From NCBI RefSeq assembly GCF_000220395.1, contig NW_004087691.1, positions 1 to 51,307 of the forward strand: a DNA stretch of 51,307 nucleotides, in the 5' to 3' direction. The notes under the pieces are model-generated. The model worked only from the letters and a program-made list of their open reading frames with translations. It made no database searches and was not told where the DNA came from. Position numbers and translations under genes: made by a program. The stretch is from Ichthyophthirius multifiliis. Lineage: Eukaryota; Ciliophora; Oligohymenophorea; Hymenostomatida. Of the stretch, positions 35,815 to 48,258 are shown piece after piece (position 1 is the stretch's first letter; each line of letters opens with the position of its first letter).

Positions 35815-36933
35815 ATGATTAATAAAATTATAAAGTAATTTTCTTCATAACATGTAATTATTATAAAAATATATATAATTATATAATATATATATATATA
35901 TTATTATTTATATTTTTTATATTATTTATTATATATTTACATATTTACATATTTATTTATTCTTCTTTATTTTTTTTAATTTAGATAAAAAAAATTGGTG
36001 TAATCGGCAGTGGTTAAATGGGAACCGGAATAGCAATAGTTGGTAACCGTGTTTCTTAATTATAAGTAAAAATAATTGACAACAATTTAGCTTCTTTACA
36101 AAAAAGTCGTAAATTCACAGAGGATTGGTGTGATAAAGAAATAGGTAAAAAAAGGTTAACTTCTGAATAAAAATTCGATATTTTATCAAGATTTTCATAT
36201 TCTACATAACTTGAAGAATTACATGAAACTGATTTTGTAATTGAAGCTGTAAGTGAGGACTTTTTAATAAAGTAAAAAATATTTTCTACTTTGGATAAAA
36301 TTTTACCTAAAAACACTATAATAGCATCAAATACTTCTTCTATTTCTTTAACTAAAATTGCCTCCACAACTAGTAGACCTGAAAAGGTTATTGGAATGCA
36401 TTTTATGAACCCAGTTCCTGTTATGAAATTAATTGAAGTAATAAGAGGTTTATAAACATCAGAAGAAACATTAAATATAACCTTAGAGTAAACTTTATAA
36501 ATTTATTATGTATTAAAATAACAAATAAAAAAGTTTAGCCAAAAGAATGGAAAAAACAACAGTTTAAGCAAAAGATTATCCTGGTTTTATTGCAAATAGA
36601 TTATTGATGCCTTATATAAATGAAGCAATATATGCACTATATGAAGGTGTAGCTACTGTCTAAGATATTGATTAAACTATGAAACTTGGTACAAATGTAC
36701 CTATGGGGCCTCTTACATTAGCCGATTTTATCGGATTAGATACGTAAAAAAAACTTTATTTACAATATTTATATATATATACTTTTTTTTTTTTTTTAAG
36801 ATGTTTATCTATTATGAAAGTTTTACATAGTGAATTGGGAGATTCTAAATATAGACCATGCCCACTTTTAGTAAATTATGTAAATGCGGGATATTTAGGA
36901 AAGAAAACTGGAAGAGGATTTTATAATTATTGA
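35815..36933 (+). CDS. HADH: 3-hydroxyacyl-CoA dehydrogenase, probably mitochondrial
   Basis: Four exons: 35815-35853, 35985-36487, 36534-36743, 36801-36933; 294 aa; introns 131, 46 and 57 nt with matching phases. The short first exon gives MINKIIKQFSSQH, a basic, Ser-containing presequence like that of mitochondrial HADH. Next come [16 protein letters not shown] (NAD-binding GxGxxG), [11 protein letters not shown] and [31 protein letters not shown] carries the catalytic His with its Glu partner. The C-terminal domain has [36 protein letters not shown] and [14 protein letters not shown]. The enzyme oxidises 3-hydroxyacyl-CoA with NAD in fatty-acid beta-oxidation. A separate monofunctional enzyme, not the fused trifunctional form. 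It ends only 37 bp from the convergent glycosyltransferase gene. Confidence 0.95.
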
Positions 36934-36970
36934 ATTTATTTATTTTTTATATTTAAATATATAATTTTAT

Positions 36971-38766
36971 TCAATAAAATGGTACATCTCCATGATTATA
37001 TTAATCATTATTATTATATTCAATTGCTCCTCCATCATTATTATGATTATTTCCCTAATTATCATTATTATCATTATGATAGTGATTTTCACAATTATTA
37101 TCCTAATAATGATGATTTACTCCGTTGGTATTATTATGATGATAATCTCCTCCATTGTTATTATGATGATGATCTCCTCCATTGTTATTATGATGATTAT
37201 TACCTTAGTTATGGTGATCTTTTCCACAATTATCATTGTTTTGGTGATTATTTACACAGTTATCATTGTTTTAGTGATTATTTGCACAATTATCATTATT
37301 ATCATAATTTCCATGGTAATGATTATCTCCATGATGATGACAATTACCGTGTGAACTTTAGTTATCATCATAATCTTAACAGCGAGATCTTTTATTTCCA
37401 CTACTATTATTTTAATAATAATTATCATTATTTTAATAAACATCACAATCATCAAAACTTATACCACTTAATTTTTTTTTATTTTTTTTTTTCTAATCTT
37501 TAGTTTTTTTGTTTAATTCTTAATTAATATAATTAGTTTACAATTTTTTCTTATCGATATTATTTTATACTTATTATTATTATTGTTTAACATTATTGTT
37601 ATTTTAAACAACTTTTTATAATTATATATTATTTTAATCAATCTATTATGATTAATTATTTCCTTTATTAACCTTCGGATAATTACAAGGTAAAACAACT
37701 AATTATTTATTTATTTATTTTTATATAATAAGGGAAAAAAAATACATTATTCATCTTCATTCCTTTAGTTAAAATAATCTTAAATCATCGGCAAAATTCT
37801 TTTTCCTTTTTCCGTAAATTCGAAAACCCCATATTAATTCTTAAAAACATCCTAAAAAAGATCAAATCTATTTTCTTCTAAAATATTCCATCTATTCATA
37901 TACCCTCTATTCACTTTATTTCCATGCCATCCATGATTTATAACTAAATTAACAAAACTAATATTTCCTTTAGTCAATTAAAAAGCTTTATATTACCATT
38001 CTTACACCATCTTTTTTAATTATTAGTATTTATTGTCTACAGGAAAGCTTTCTAAGTATCTGTTAATAAATGAAAAGGCCATATGTTAGTCCCCATTACC
38101 TACTATATTCTACTCAAAAAACCCCCCGATTTATAAAATTAGGCTTTTATGTGCTACCCATCCATATCCTGGATGTGGGTATGAAGTTTAATACTTACTT
38201 CGGTTAATTTCTTTTCCTTTTGCCACAAAAGATCCAAAACTTTCGTGTTCAGCTACCTTATTTATACCGTCAGGGTGCAAATCTATGGCATATTCAAAAA
38301 TTTGAGCCACTAGATATTTCTGAAGTGTTTATAGTATTTTATTACTGGCATTTTCAATAGATTCTGTAAGAAAAATATCGGCATCACACCAGGCGATATA
38401 TTTGGAATTTTCAGGAAGACTTTTTAAGGCTATATTCAATAAATTTTCTTTTATCCACATTATACTGTTTGTACGTACTTATATAATTTTTACATTTTCA
38501 GAATTCGATTAAAGCTCAAAAGGAGAGTTTTAGTATGCACATTCAACCATATATATAATAAAAGAAGTATTTTTTTTGGTAAACTAGTCTATAAATTACT
38601 AAGATAGATGCTTTCTGGTTTTAAATTTACTTGGATTAAAATGACAGGTTAATATAAATATATTATTATTATCAGTTATTTTTTTTTGGAGTATATTTAC
38701 GGAATTTTATACGGACATTTCTTATTTGATGTTATTTTTTTTAAAGGAGATACATAAATTACCCAT
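36971..38766 (-). CDS. Glycosyltransferase-like protein with His/Asn/Cys-rich tail
   Basis: Exon 1 (37746-38766, 340 codons plus one base) encodes a GT-A-like domain. Its parts are IFILTCHFNPSKF, SIMWIKENLLNIA, KYIAWCDADIFL with the DxD motif, HPGYGWVAHKSLI, IVGNGDQHMAF and NHGWHGNKVNRGYMNRW. A 47-nt intron (37699-37745) joins it in phase to exon 2 (36971-37698). Exon 2 encodes about 240 residues of low complexity: Gln/Asn/Lys first, then many short blocks such as GNCHHHGDNHYHGN, NNDNCANNHQ and GGDHHHNNNGG. The total is 582 aa. The tail looks able to bind metal ions; this is inference. Exon 2 also has its own in-frame ATG at 37747, so two separate genes are possible, but the upstream frame has no stop there and the phases match. 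Sugar substrate unknown; no signal peptide seen. Confidence 0.8.
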
Positions 38767-39610
38767 TTTTTAATAAATATTGCTTATTAGATTGATTTTT
38801 GTTGTTATGCGTGTTTTAAAATAATTTAAAATTTTAATTAATATATTTAGATTTATTTTATAATTTTAATATAAATTATTAATAATTTTTTTACAATTAC
38901 TATAAAAAATTATAATTTCTAAAAATAAAATTTGTTTAAACTTAAAGATCAATTTATAAAATTATAATCAGTAAGTTATAAAGAATTATATATATATATA
39001 TTATTTATTATTAAAAAAAAAAAAAATTATTACATATAAAATAAATAATCTAAATTAATGTTTATTTATAAAAGATATATTTGAGAGTTATTGATATAAT
39101 TAGAACTTTAATTTAATCTAATGAATATAAAAAATATATTTTCTTATAATATATTTTATTTATAATTAAAAATAAAAAATCAACAATTAGTTTTATTAAA
39201 AATTCTTATATAATTTTTATTTATTGTATTTTTGATATATTTTTTTTTTTAGAATATTATAATTTTTATATTAATTTTTTTTATTATTAAACATTTGACA
39301 TATTAAAAATAAAATCTAATTATATTAGATTTATATACTAATAAAATAAATATCAATTTAAATATAATATGCGCAATATATTACTCAAAATATAAGATAA
39401 CAAAGCCCATATTTTAATATAAATTCATTATATTATCTAATTTTAAATAAAAAAATTATTAAAATAACATTAAGTTTTATTATATATTAATTTAAAATAA
39501 AAAAACAAAAATATTTTAGTTTTAACTTTGAAAAAAAAAATAAAAAAAATATATATATATATAATAAAAATAAAACCAATAAATAAAAAATTAAATTTTC
39601 AAAATAAAAA
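38767..39610. other. AT-rich gap between divergent genes
   Basis: About 840 bp of A/T between the divergent glycosyltransferase and coiled-coil genes; it must hold both promoters, but I see no recognisable site. Confidence 0.55.
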
Positions 39611-40742
39611 ATGATTAAATCTATATCACTTACAAAAGACTTACTGCCGAAAATTTCAAAATCAAGAAATAAAAATGACATGTAAGTTTTGGTAGAATTA
39701 TATACTAAATTTGCTTCTAGAAATAAAAAAAAAGGCTGGGATGTTACATCTCCAGATAAAACTAATTAAATTTTACAAAATGCCCGAATCCCATATATGC
39801 CTCCATAAAATGAGCAAAAATCAGAATTATTAACATAAATTGCTCAGTTACAAAAAGACTCTAAGTGGGTATGTTTAAGAGCAGAGAAATTATCAAAAAA
39901 GGAACTAGAATTTATATCAAAAAAAATATAAAATAAAAAATTTAAAGCATAAATAGAAGAAGCTTAAGCAAAGACTTTAAAAAGTAAATTAGAAAAAGTA
40001 AGGGTCAAAGCATAAGAAATCAGATAATAAAATTAGGAGGTATTTTTTTTATATTTATATTAAAATAAAGACACATTACTTTTTTAAAAAAATAAAATAA
40101 AATAAAATTATAACTTATTTTATATATATATATATTTATTTTAAAAAAATAAATAAAATTTTTATGAAAAGTATTTCTTTATAAAACAAGAAAAAGAAAA
40201 TGAAATAAAAGAAAAAAACGAAAGCATTAAAAATTTAAGATATAAATAAAGAGAATATATAGAATCACTTTAACGAGAAATTTTATAAGAGAAATAATTA
40301 GAAAAGCTTGAATTAAAAAAAATAAGCGAGGAAAATGAGTATTAAATAAAAGAAAGAAAGAAAAACTAAACTGAATTGAATTAAAGCAAGAAATAAAAAG
40401 TTAAAATTTCCAAAGATTTTTCAAAGCTTAAAGTACTAATTCATAATTAGAATCGAAATTTAAAAAATTAAATAAGAAAACAAAATCAAAATTGAAGATT
40501 CGGAGTAAATATTGTCAGTGGCATAAGTTTATATTTCAAATTTATAATAAGAAGAAAAGAAATGCGAATAATATTTGTAAGAAAAAATTTAATTCAAATA
40601 ATTTATCAAAAAAGAAATGGGTTTAAATTCTAGTATACATAACTCACTTAATGTAACTAAAAAAGAAGTTTAAGAATAAAATAGAACCGCATATAGTGCA
40701 AATAATATATTTTTAACTTAAAATTTGAATTAAATGCTTTGA
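39611..40742 (+). CDS. Coiled-coil protein, unknown, with one frame break
   Basis: Exon 1 (39611-40039, 143 codons) starts MIKSISLTKDLLPKISKSR and has a folded-looking part (VELYTKFASRNKKKGWDVT, IPYMPPQNEQ, KWVCLRAEKLSKKELEF). It then becomes a long charged helix. A 132-nt intron (40040-40171) joins in phase to YFFIKQEKENEIKEK and a continuing coiled coil (YIESLQREILQEKQLEKLEL). Near the A6 run at about 40462 the frame moves by one. The new frame reads KIEDSEQILSVAQVYISNL, then EEKKCEQYLQ, KKEMGLNSSIHNSLN and ends NLNQML at 40742. No intron fits the shift, so it is an assembly indel or a mutation. The architecture is typical of ciliary or basal-body proteins, but I recognise no family. Confidence 0.66.
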
Positions 40743-41135
40743 TTTTTTTTTTAATTATACTTAAAACAAAAGTAAATAAACTCATATTATCTATTTTATT
40801 TTATTAATGATAGTTTTTATATTTATTAGAATTTTGATTTTTATAAATATTTTTTTTTTTTATTATTATTATAAAAAAGCAATTTAAAAATATTTTTAAA
40901 GAAATAAATAAGTTTATTAATAAATAGAATATATTTTTTAATTTTTTTATATAAAAAAAATATAATAAATTGTTTCAATATTATTTTATTATAAAAATTA
41001 AATTAATTAACAACAAAAAATAAAAAAATTATTCAATTTAAATTAATTAAAAAGATACATAGATATTATAAAATGTAGTTATATATTTCTATTTATATTA
41101 TACAATATATTTAATTCATAAATAATAAAATAAAA
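40743..41135. other. AT-rich gap
   Basis: Nothing seen. Confidence 0.6.
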
Positions 41136-41534
41136 ATGCTAAATAAATTAATAATATTAATATTTATTACATTCTTTTTACTTACTTTTTGTGATAAATA
41201 ATCAAAATAAAATAAAAATCTATAAGATATATAATAATATGATTAGGATTGGGTCTAAGAATTCTATAATATGGATTATTAAATAAATGAATCTTCGCCA
41301 ATTCATGAACCTTATATCTATATAAAGGAAGAACTATAATATTAATATATTTATGTAACTGAAATAACAGAAGCTTACAAAAATTAAAAAACATAAAATT
41401 GGAAATTAAAATTCTTTTATCTTTATTATAAAAGTATGATATATATAGGAATTGTAGTGATTAGTGAAAAAGAAGGAAAATTTGAAATAGAATAATATTT
41501 TTATGAACATGAATAAAATATAATAAACGGATGA
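41136..41534 (+). CDS. Small secreted or anchored protein, 132 aa
   Basis: One frame from ATG 41136 to TGA 41532-41534. The N-terminus MLNKLIILIFITFFLLTFCD is a clear signal peptide, with cleavage likely near the Cys-Asp at residues 19-20. The rest is acidic and Tyr/Gln-rich (DWVQEFYNMDYQINESSP, YIYIKEELQYQYIYVTEIT). A short hydrophobic stretch lies near residue 105 (SMIYIGIVVISEKEG), which looks like a beta strand rather than a membrane span. There are no further cysteines, so disulfides are unlikely. No introns. The family is not recognised; it may be a lineage-specific secreted protein. Confidence 0.66.
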
Positions 41535-43016
41535 TTTCTTATTTATTAATATATATATATATGTGTATATATATATATATATAAATATATATATATTTAT
41601 ATATATTTATATAAATTTATATAATTTATTTCTATATAAAATATTTTTATTATTAAATTTTTTTTTTTTAATAATTTTTTAAAATTTTTAAAACAAGCAA
41701 TAAAAATATTATATCGTTTATATGTAATAAAAAAAAAATATTTTAAGAATTATATATTATGAATTTTATTTAAAAGCAATAAAAATTATAACATATATAT
41801 TATTTATTTTAGTTAATTTTATATGATTTGTTAATTTATTCATTATAAAAAAATTTTTACATATAAATATTTATTTTAAATAATTTGCTAATTTTTCAAT
41901 AAATTATTTAAATAAATTACGTATTTATATTTCTATTTATATTTTTTATAAAAATAAAAATTTATTATAAAATATTTTTTAAATAATTACAAATTTTTTT
42001 ATATATATACTACAAATATACGTATTTATATTTTCAATTATTTTATATATAAATAAAATTAATATAATCCTAATATTTTAGATATATTTTTATCAAAAAT
42101 TTAAATAAAATTATACATCAGTTTTGAAAATTATATAAATGATAATAAAAAAGCCTAAAATATTCTGAATTATCAATATTTTGAATAAAGCAAGATAATA
42201 GAATAAATTAAATCGGATAATTTAAATACAAAAATCAAAAAAAAAAATTATTTAATAGATCATATATAAAATTAAATACAAGTATTCTAATTTTAATTTA
42301 TTTATTTTATATAATATATAAATTATATAAAATAAAGTAAGAATATAATTATAATTTTTTAAAAACATAAATTAATAATAATAAATATTAAATTAAAATT
42401 AAATGATATAATATTTTCAAAATTTTTTTTTTTTAATGTTTTATTTTATATATAATATATATATATATTTAATTATTAAAAAAAAAAGTTTTAATAATTT
42501 AAAAATTAATATATATTTTTTTATAAAATAAATGAGGCTTTTTTTAATGCAAAAATTCATTAATTAAATCGAATTTTTAATACCTTTTTATCAAATAGTA
42601 TATGAATTATTAATTTATATATTTATAAACTTCAATATTAATATAAAAACAATAACAAAATAAATATTATTTTATATTAAAAAATCAATAAACAATAAAC
42701 TTAACTAAAAAGTTTAAAAATTTCATTTTTTAATAAAAAATTAACTACAAGTTTCAAACTTATAGTATATTTAGATTAATAAATATAAAAATGATAGTAA
42801 TAAATACAAAAATATAAATTAAAAATAAATAAAATCTTCTAAAAGTACTAAAAAATCCAAAAAAATAAATAAATATCCGACTAATAAATAATACAATAAT
42901 TGATTCTGAAAAAAAAAAAGTAATAAAAAATAAAAATTAATTTTATTAAATTTATTTGATATACATATTTACTTAATTTTTGTGTATACAAAAAATTTAT
43001 TTAATTTTATTAAAAA

Positions 43017-43079
<63 letters not shown>

Positions 43080-43108
43080 GTCTAAAAAAATACAACCTAA
43101 AATAAAAA
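41535..43108. other. AT-rich gap, 1.6 kb
   Basis: Near-pure A/T with AT tracts at about 41551-41612 and 43020-43075, the latter ending 33 bp before the IMP1 start. No gene seen. Confidence 0.6.
43020..43075. repeat. (AT)n microsatellite upstream of IMP1-like gene
   Basis: A perfect 56-bp AT tract ending about 33 bp before the start codon, so within the 5' flank or leader. Confidence 0.96.
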
Positions 43109-43543
43109 ATGAATTTTATAAGAAAAAATATGGACACATTAATGGTAATACCCGCAATAGCGTTTTATTATTTTGTAACTGAAAACATATTAGTTGTAAC
43201 GAAATCCGATGGATAATCAATGGAACCAACTATAGGTGATTGTTCATCATTATTAATAAATAAATTCTCATATAAATTATTAGGAAAGAGGGTATAAAAA
43301 GGTGATGTTGTAGTCTCATAATCACCTGTTAAGCCAGAAATAGATATTTGTAAAAGAGTTATTTATACAGAAGGAGAATATGTTTATGGAATTAAAATTC
43401 CGCCGAATCATGTTTGGGTAGAAGGTGATAATAAAAATAATTCTTTTGATTCAAGAGATCATGGACCTCTTCCGGAATGCTTAATATAAGGAAAAGTTAT
43501 GATGTAATTATATCCTTTTAAAAAAATTTATGATTAGAATTGA
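43109..43543 (+). CDS. IMP1: Mitochondrial inner-membrane peptidase, IMP1-like
   Basis: An intron-free frame of 144 aa, ATG 43109 to TGA 43541-43543. A hydrophobic N-terminal segment (LMVIPAIAFYYFV) is followed by SDGQSMEPT with the catalytic Ser near residue 37. DICKRVI follows with the general-base Lys near residue 82. Then come HVWVEGDNKNNSFDSRDHGPL and CLIQGKVM. This is the type I signal peptidase family S26, and the GDN..S.DSR..GP.P block is that of the Imp1/Imp2 group. The SMEPT and CKRV context fits Imp1 best. The enzyme cleaves sorting signals of proteins inserted into the inner membrane from the matrix side. The length matches yeast and human Imp1 closely. Confidence 0.92.
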
Positions 43544-45325
43544 ATTAATTTTATTTTTTACATATATATAATAATTTATAGTAATGCTTTTTATATATTT
43601 TTGTATTTATTTTAAGGAATGTATATATATATTTACCAACAAAAAAGATAAAAAGAATATAAATAATTCTATATATTTATAAAAAATACATTTTGATATA
43701 ATATTTATTCAGTTTTTATATGTATATTTCAATATATTTTATTATTAGTTAATTCTACTATTTAATATATAATAATATAATTTTTTTATTAAGTTAAATC
43801 TAATTTTTACTTGAGCAGCAATTTTTTTTAATTTTTAAAGAATTAGATTATTAATTAATTAGTTGGTTAGCATTAATTGTAAATTATAAAATATATTTAT
43901 TTAGTATATAAATATATATATATTCGATTGAATTAATAAGAAAACTAATTCATTTATGTGTAAAATATAAATCTTTAAATATATTAATATAAATATATAA
44001 CAAAAAAATATAATGTCTTCCTCCTATTAAATAATTAAAAATAAAAATAAATCAGTTTATGATATAAACTAATTGATTGTATAAAATTTTATTATATTTA
44101 AATTTTTTTAAATAATATTAATTTTTAAAATAAAAGATTTTAGAGATATTAGTTTAATTAAAATATACTTAAATAAAAATAATTTATTTTAAAAAAAAAT
44201 TTAAATATATTAATAACAAACATTAATAAAAAAAGACATATTATACATTATATTATTAATAAATACAAAAATGATAAAAATAAATTAATTATTAAAATAT
44301 ATATATTTTTAAACTTAATTTAAATAAATAAAAAAATCATTTTATTTTTTAAAAAATTTTAATTTTATTTAATAAAAATTAATAGAACTTAAGTATGAAA
44401 ATATATTATTAAATGTAAATTAAATATTCTTAATTTTAAAAAAATTCAATTTATGTTTTTTAATTAGATCAAATCTTCTAATTATATAAATTAAAATACA
44501 TTAAATTTGATATATATTAACTTCAATAGTTTTTTTTTTGAATTGAAAAATTTTAATTTTTTATTTCTAAAAATAAAAATTAAATATAAAATTAATTTAA
44601 ACAGTTAATTTATTTAAAAAATTTATAAAGTAAATTATTATAATTTAAAATCACATTTTATAAAAGCATTTATAATATTTTATTTAAATTATTAAATAAT
44701 TTAGAAATGATTAGTTTAAATATTATTTTAAAACATTTACTAATTAATAATAAAAATGTGTAAACAATATAAAAAAAAGTATCTTTTTAAATTTATAACT
44801 ATAAAAAAATTAAATAACTTATAATTTTAATTGAAATTTATAAAACATTATTAATGAAAAAAAATTTAATTATGAAAGTTATAAAAAAAATAGATTTTAT
44901 AAATTTAAAAATAATAGAAACAAATTAAATGACATTAATATATTAATAATATATATGAGAATAAAAAAAAAAATGAAAAATGATAAAAAATTTCTGATAT
45001 ATATATATATATATATATAAATATATATATATATTTATATTTATATTTATAATATATATTAAATTATAAGTTTAAATATTTTTTAATTTAATTTTTTGTC
45101 AATAATTTTAAGAAATTTATTTCATAAAGTTAACAAAATAATTACTATATGTAATGTATATAAATATATATATTATAATAAAAAAATTTAAATAGAAAAT
45201 ATATTTATATTTAAAAAATTTTAAAAATAAGAAAATATTTATTTGTGAAATATATATTTAATAATTTATATTTAATTTTTTATCTTATCTTATTTATTTA
45301 TTTATTTTTATTTAAAAAATCTATT
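43544..45325. other. AT-rich gap, 1.8 kb
   Basis: Mostly A/T between convergent IMP1-like and calmodulin genes. AT tracts occur at 45000-45040. A slightly richer stretch at 43808-43882 has no assignable feature. Confidence 0.55.
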
Positions 45326-45827
<502 letters not shown>

Positions 45828-47106
45828 TTTTATAATATGTGTTTTTTTTTTATTTTTATTTTTTTTGTTTTAAAAATGTATTTTCTTTTTTTCCTTTTTT
45901 TTATTTATAATAAATTATTATATTTTTTTTTTTTATATGTTTTTATATTTTTATTTATGTTTTTATTTATTTATTTAATTATTTATTTATTTATTTATAT
46001 AAAAAAAAAAATTGAAGAAAAAAAAATTATTTTTAATTAAAAAATATTTGTTATTATTTTCACGTTATATTTATTATAAAATTAATTAATATTATTTTGA
46101 AAAATCATTAATATAGAAATTTTAATTAATTATATTAATTTATTAAATATATAAGAAATTAATTAATTTTTAATTTTATTTATAAATTATATGCTAGGGT
46201 ATAAAATTAATTAATTAATTTTTTTTAATTGCCTTATTAAACTGCTATGTGAAGATTTTAATATGATATTTTTTATAATTAAGAACATAAAAGTGTTATT
46301 AATTATATAAAATTTCATATTAAAAATAATAATATCATCAATCGTTTAAAAATGAAAAAAATAAAGTAAGAATTTAAAAAGATAAATAATATTAAAACTA
46401 TTAAAATAATAAATTTATAAATTTTATGTATATAATATTAAATATTAGTTTACATTTGAAAAAAAAAAAAATATAAATAAATATATAAATATAGATTATT
46501 ATTTTATAATAATTAATTTGATTTTATTAGTTTTCGTTTAAATACAATGATATATAATTAAAAAAAATTAAATAGAAAATTTTAAAAATGCATTAAGACA
46601 AAATAAAGATCAAAAAATAAAAAAATATTTATTTAATATAATCAGCAAAAAATATATATAAGATATAATATATTTATATTATATTTAATATTATTTTTAT
46701 CGATGTAAGGTTTTATTAAATTTAAACGATAGTTAAAAATATAAAAAAAATATTAATTATATAAACAAAATAAATATAAAATATATAATATTAAATATAT
46801 ATTTATATAAATTTGAAAAATAAAAAAATATAAATAAATATATATATTTATATATTTATTTATATATTTAAATATTAAATATTTATTTTATATATTTTTA
46901 TTTAATAAATATTTATATATTTATTTTATTTTTATTATATTAATTATATATATTTATATATATAGATATGAATAGATATAAATTAAATTTTAATTTTTTT
47001 AAAAAAATATTAATATAATTGTTTTTATTGTTTAAAAAAATATTATTTAATTTAATGATAAATGTTATATATATAATATATATAAATATATATATATTTT
47101 AATCTT
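45828..47106. other. AT-rich gap, 1.3 kb
   Basis: T-rich immediately upstream of the calmodulin start (45837-46010, long T runs, possible promoter or leader), then A/T with no gene seen. Confidence 0.55.
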
Positions 47107-47820
47107 TCATTCAACTGCTTAATCAGGTAGAGCATTATTTAAATTTTAATTTTCATCTGAAACATTTTCTTATAATTTTTTTTACTTATTTTTTACTAAA
47201 TATGTATTTGTTTTAGGATTTACAATTTTAAATTTTGAAATTTTAAATAATTCCTTTTTATTTTTATCATTTATTTATTTCAATTTTTCCATATTATACG
47301 TATAATTTAAATCACTTGCCTTATTTCCTTTAGGATACTATTTACATTTAATGTAACTCTAATGATTTTATAAATTATTTGTTCATATATATGTATTTAT
47401 AATTATAAATGTACTTATTAATTTCTTAAAACATATTCTTATTCTAATCTTTATTAGTATTCTAAACCATAGCAATTTCCTATTACTAATTTCATAGGAG
47501 TAGAAGATCTATTATATAAATAAATATCTAATCTAAAAAAAAAAACTACCTATTAGGCATTCCATAACGAAATTCTTCTTCAGGTATATATAAAGGAAGA
47601 GCATTATGTCCTTTTTCTAATTTTTTTCTGGCATCTACTTATTTTCTATATTATGAAAGATCCTAAAAATAAATATATATTTATAAAATATATTTATTTA
47701 TGTTATATACACGAGCTTTATGGAATCCTTAAGTTAGTGACATTTTATTTAGTTTTGCAAAATCACGATCAGGTATTTTATCTCTTGTTTCTCTATGGAA
47801 TTTCCATGACATACTAACTT

Positions 47821-47874
<54 letters not shown>

Positions 47875-48088
47875 TTATATTTATATTTATATTTATATTT
47901 ATATTTATATTTATATTTAAATTACCTTCTTTTGCACCTTCTTCATCTCTTTTTAATGGACATCCATATGTAAACTCGATAGGAGGTAAATCATAGGCTG
48001 AAGGTTTAGCTTTTCCTACATCATCTTTTAAAAGAAGTGGGTTATGTCTATATTATGGAGGAAAAAAATGAGGTTATGTTCTTGACAT
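47107..48088 (-). CDS. CFAP77: Axonemal protein CFAP77
   Basis: Five exons: 47926-48088, 47711-47817, 47550-47662, 47415-47508, 47107-47358; 242 aa; introns 108, 48, 41 and 56 nt with matching phases. The family pattern is clear: NPLLLKDDVGKAKPSAYDLP then PIEFTYGCPLKRDEEGAKE, SMSWKFHRETRDKIPDRDF and LNKMSLTQGFHKARDLSQYR. Then come EEEFRYGMPNRSSTPMKLVI and YQQRLEQEY. CFAP77 lies inside ciliary doublet microtubules; the R-STPM block is the most conserved part. The last 85 residues (KGNKASDLNYTYNMEKLK..., ending DQAVE) are an extension beyond the core. Intron 1 is almost wholly AT and ATTTAT repeats. It lies 170 bp downstream of the SUMO ligase gene on the same strand. Confidence 0.86.
47823..47920. 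repeat. (AT)n plus (ATTTAT)n in CFAP77 intron 1
   Basis: About 38 bp of AT repeat followed by about ten hexamers ATTTAT, together filling nearly the whole 108-nt intron (47818-47925). Confidence 0.95.
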
Positions 48089-48204
48089 TTTTGTTTAGTT
48101 TTTTTATTATTTTAATAAACAAAAATAGTTTTTTTTTTTTATTATTTTTGAACTGTTTTTTTTTTTTATAATAAATAAATAAATAAGTTATTATTTTTTA
48201 AAAA

Positions 48205-48236
<32 letters not shown>

Positions 48237-48258
48237 AATATATATATATATTTTTTTT

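Noticed and set aside
36056-36367. 103-aa minus-strand ORF
   Set aside because: Antisense shadow of HADH exon 2, whose sense frame carries all dehydrogenase motifs.
36979-37503. His/Tyr/Asp-rich and Ile/Met-rich standard-code ORFs on the plus strand
   Set aside because: They are antisense shadows of the glycosyltransferase tail, whose CAT/AAT/GAT codon repeats leave several frames open on both strands.
45837-46040. 67-aa Phe/Ile/Leu ORF upstream of calmodulin
   Set aside because: Made of poly-T runs in the calmodulin 5' flank; no coding texture.
47105-47170. tRNA-like D-arm (CTTAATCAGGTAGAGCATTA)
   Set aside because: Striking but there is no anticodon stem, T-arm or acceptor stem; it is the reverse complement of the CFAP77 C-terminal codons.
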